Shown: positions 31,309 through 32,689 of the stretch, piece after piece | Position numbering within the stretch: position 1 is the stretch's first letter | Layout: each line of letters starts with the position of its first letter | DNA from: Actinoplanes solisilvae | Lineage (GTDB): Bacteria; Actinomycetota; Actinomycetes; Mycobacteriales; Micromonosporaceae | Assembly: GCF_003999975.1 (NCBI RefSeq) | Contig: NZ_RJAC01000047.1 | Location: forward strand, 1-32,689 | Direction of reading: 5' to 3' | Length of the DNA: 32,689 bases | Notes under the pieces: generated by a model | Seen by the model: only the letters and a program-made list of their open reading frames with translations | Told to the model about the DNA's origin: nothing | The model's database searches: none | Program-made: the position numbers and the translations under genes

Positions 31309-32070
31309 ATGCATAACTCGTACGCGGTGAAGGCCACGATGCCGACCGAGCCGATCAATCCCCCCGAGTGCCGGCCGACTGCCCACGTCAACCGCACCCG
31401 GTTTCTGCTGATCATCCTCGACCCCGACGAGGAAGCTGGCGAACAGCTCGTCGAAGCACTGCACGAACGTCAGGTCGACGCGATCGCCATGACGGATCCC
31501 GCTGAGGCTCTCCTGGAGGTCGGTGCGCTGCTGCCGGATGCTGTGCTGACCGCCGCCCGCGTCCCCCCGATGACCGGGGCGGCGATCGCCCGCGCTCTCT
31601 ACGCCAAAGCCTGCATCCCGACGCTGGTGGCCGTCGGCCCGGACGACGGCGACGAGGTCGCCCGCGCCCTTGCCGCGGGCGCTCGCGCCTGCGTCTCCCG
31701 CCCCTACCGAACCGCCGACATCCTGCACCTGCTCCAGTCGATCTCTCCAGAGACCGCCACCGAGTTCCAAGCCGCCATCGAGGTGGGGGCGCTGCGGCTG
31801 GATCCCGCAAAGTTCGAGGTGTGCCTGCACGGCGAACCGATCGCGATGCCGCTGCGCGAGTTCCAGCTCCTGCAGCTGATGATGCAGAACGCCGGCCGGG
31901 TGTTGACCCGCCAGCAGATCCACCAGCTCATCTGGCGCCGCGCGGACGAGTCCTCGAATACCCTCAACGTGCACATCCGCCGCATCCGGGCCCGGCTGGG
32001 CGACGACCCCAAGCATCCCAGCATCCTGGTGTCGGTTCGCGGACTCGGCTACCGCCTCGACCCGCCGTGA
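31309..32070 (+). CDS. PhoB/OmpR-type regulator with a degenerate receiver domain
   Basis: A 253-residue protein starting one base after the pstB stop, so part of the pst operon. Residues about 30-150 have the receiver fold but not its chemistry. The phosphoacceptor position reads PDAVLTAARVPPMTG, placing Ala82 where Asp is expected, and the conserved Lys is replaced by Arg in CVSRPY. Residues about 155-253 are an intact OmpR-type winged helix (PLREFQLLQLMMQNAGRVLT, then NTLNVHIRRIRARLGDD and VRGLGYRL). It should bind DNA without classical phosphorylation. Its position suggests feedback control of phosphate uptake, but target sites are unknown. Confidence 0.9.
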   Translation: MHNSYAVKATMPTEPINPPECRPTAHVNRTRFLLIILDPDEEAGEQLVEALHERQVDAIAMTDPAEALLEVGALLPDAVLTAARVPPMTGAAIARALYAKACIPTLVAVGPDDGDEVARALAAGARACVSRPYRTADILHLLQSISPETATEFQAAIEVGALRLDPAKFEVCLHGEPIAMPLREFQLLQLMMQNAGRVLTRQQIHQLIWRRADESSNTLNVHIRRIRARLGDDPKHPSILVSVRGLGYRLDPP

Positions 32071-32138
32071 TCCGGCGAACCCCCGTTGTTCACTTTGCCG
32101 TCATTCGGCGAGCCGCGGGTGCTTCCTAAGCTTGGATC

Positions 32139-32504
32139 ATGCCCGCCGCCCGATCCCATCCCGAGCCTGCGGACGTCTGCGCCGCGGACCCAGCCGGGCC
32201 GCCGCTGGCACGCGCGGACGCCGAACAGATCGCTCGGCTCTTCAAAGCCCTGTCCGACCCGACCCGGTTGCAGATCCTGTCCGTGATCGAAGCCTCGGCC
32301 ACCGGTGAGGCCTGTGTCTGCGACCTGACCGAGCCGTTCGACATGACACAGCCGGCGATCAGCCACCACCTGCGCGTCCTGGTCGAAGCAGGCCTGCTCA
32401 GCCGCGAGAAGCGTGGCAGCTGGGCGTGGTACTCCGTCATCCCGCACCGGCTGGAACTCTTGCACCACCTGCGATTGAGCCCGGCTGCGCTGCGGAGGCC
32501 GTAG
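32139..32504 (+). CDS. arsR: ArsR-family arsenic-sensing repressor
   Basis: A 121-residue regulator with an intact winged helix. RLFKALSDPTRLQILSVIEA is the N-terminal helix pair, ACVCDLTEPF carries the As(III)-binding Cys pair, and the DNA-recognition segment reads MTQPAISHHLRVLVEAGLL followed by the wing region SWAWYSVIP. It is a likely regulator of the TTGASTCAA sites upstream of arsC; no such site lies directly before arsR itself. It ends in a hairpin terminator ahead of convergent trxB. Confidence 0.92.
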   Translation: MPAARSHPEPADVCAADPAGPPLARADAEQIARLFKALSDPTRLQILSVIEASATGEACVCDLTEPFDMTQPAISHHLRVLVEAGLLSREKRGSWAWYSVIPHRLELLHHLRLSPAALRRP

Positions 32505-32540
32505 TACGTATCCAGCAGTGGGCTCTGTTGGATACGTACT
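32503..32540. terminator. Hairpin between arsR and trxB
   Basis: Inverted arms agtacgtatccagca (32503-32517) and tgttggatacgtact (32526-32540) pair with one G-U, around an 8-base loop. It begins inside the arsR stop codon and lies just before the end of trxB on the other strand, so it can terminate both. Confidence 0.72.
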
Positions 32541-32558
32541 CACGGCATGCGGGAGGGA

Positions 32559-32689
32559 TCAGAGTTCGAGGAATGAGGCGATGAAGCGCTCGGCGTCCAG
32601 CGCCGCGGCGGTGCCGGTGCCGGCGGCGGTGATCGCCTGCCGGTAGGTGTGGTCGACCAGGTCACCGGCGGCGAACACGCCGGGCAGGT
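32559..32689 (-). CDS. trxB: Thioredoxin reductase, C-terminal part
   Basis: The reverse strand at the window edge reads LPGVFAAGDLVDHTYRQAIT, then AAGTGTAAALDAERFIASFL and EL before a TGA. This is the C-terminal FAD-binding signature of bacterial thioredoxin reductase (GVFAAGDVxDxxYRQAxTAAGxGxxAALDAERxL). The rest lies outside the window, so the CxxC redox site is not seen. Thioredoxin can supply electrons to thioredoxin-type arsenate reductases, which makes the position beside ars genes noteworthy but not proof of a link. Confidence 0.88.
   Translation of the reverse strand, partial: LPGVFAAGDLVDHTYRQAITAAGTGTAAALDAERFIASFLEL

Noticed and set aside
1..32689. Search for CRISPR arrays, tRNA or rRNA genes and phage genes
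   Set aside because: No regularly spaced repeats, cloverleaf-like sequences, rRNA segments or phage structural genes were noticed by eye.

Overview
The window is GC-rich, with dense high-GC3 coding, frequent GTG starts and actinobacterial gene families: an Acg-type nitroreductase, tandem universal stress proteins, a PknB-like kinase, SpoIIE-type phosphatase modules and a PHO-box-controlled pst operon. It most likely comes from a high-GC actinomycete, perhaps of the Micromonosporaceae type; the genus cannot be fixed from sequence alone. I saw no tRNA, rRNA or CRISPR array.

Positions 1-6500 are a stress/dormancy-type accessory region with much decay. A partial IS5-type transposase sits at the left edge. 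Intact genes are a TetR regulator, an Acg-family nitroreductase, a two-domain universal stress protein (USP), a DUF6069-like membrane protein, a lipoprotein and a small membrane protein. Between them lie relics of an aldo/keto reductase, an enolase and a GH94 disaccharide phosphorylase. Seven copies of a palindromic box of the form CAGGNCC-N3-GGCCCTG occur only here. The gene content and box architecture recall a DosR/DevR hypoxia regulon (inference).

Positions 6800-8900 hold an arsenic-type cassette: an MFS exporter, a small Cys-rich protein and a divergent ArsR repressor carrying a one-base frameshift. Two abutting perfect palindromes lie in the shared promoter.

Positions 9000-16100 are a signalling block: a receiver-PAS-phosphatase protein with damaged metal-binding motifs, a single-domain response regulator overlapping a membrane hybrid histidine kinase, a PAS-HisKA protein with no ATPase domain, and a membrane Ser/Thr kinase. 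Positions 16100-20000 carry a stomatin-like protein with a broken NfeD partner, a BON-domain membrane protein and an NhaA antiporter.

Positions 20270-26420 carry a USP, an intact enolase, a decayed CrcB fluoride channel, a calcium-type P-type ATPase and a divergent two-domain USP. The P-ATPase/USP pair and the enolase/CrcB pair are both functionally meaningful associations.

Positions 26480-32689 interleave arsenate detoxification with phosphate uptake: arsC, then divergent pstSCAB, a PhoB-like regulator with a degenerate receiver, a second ArsR, and the end of thioredoxin reductase. The arsC-pstS intergenic region carries two TTGASTCAA sites (candidate ArsR operators) and PHO-box-like direct repeats on both strands, one facing each gene. 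It looks like a promoter that reads both arsenic and phosphate status.
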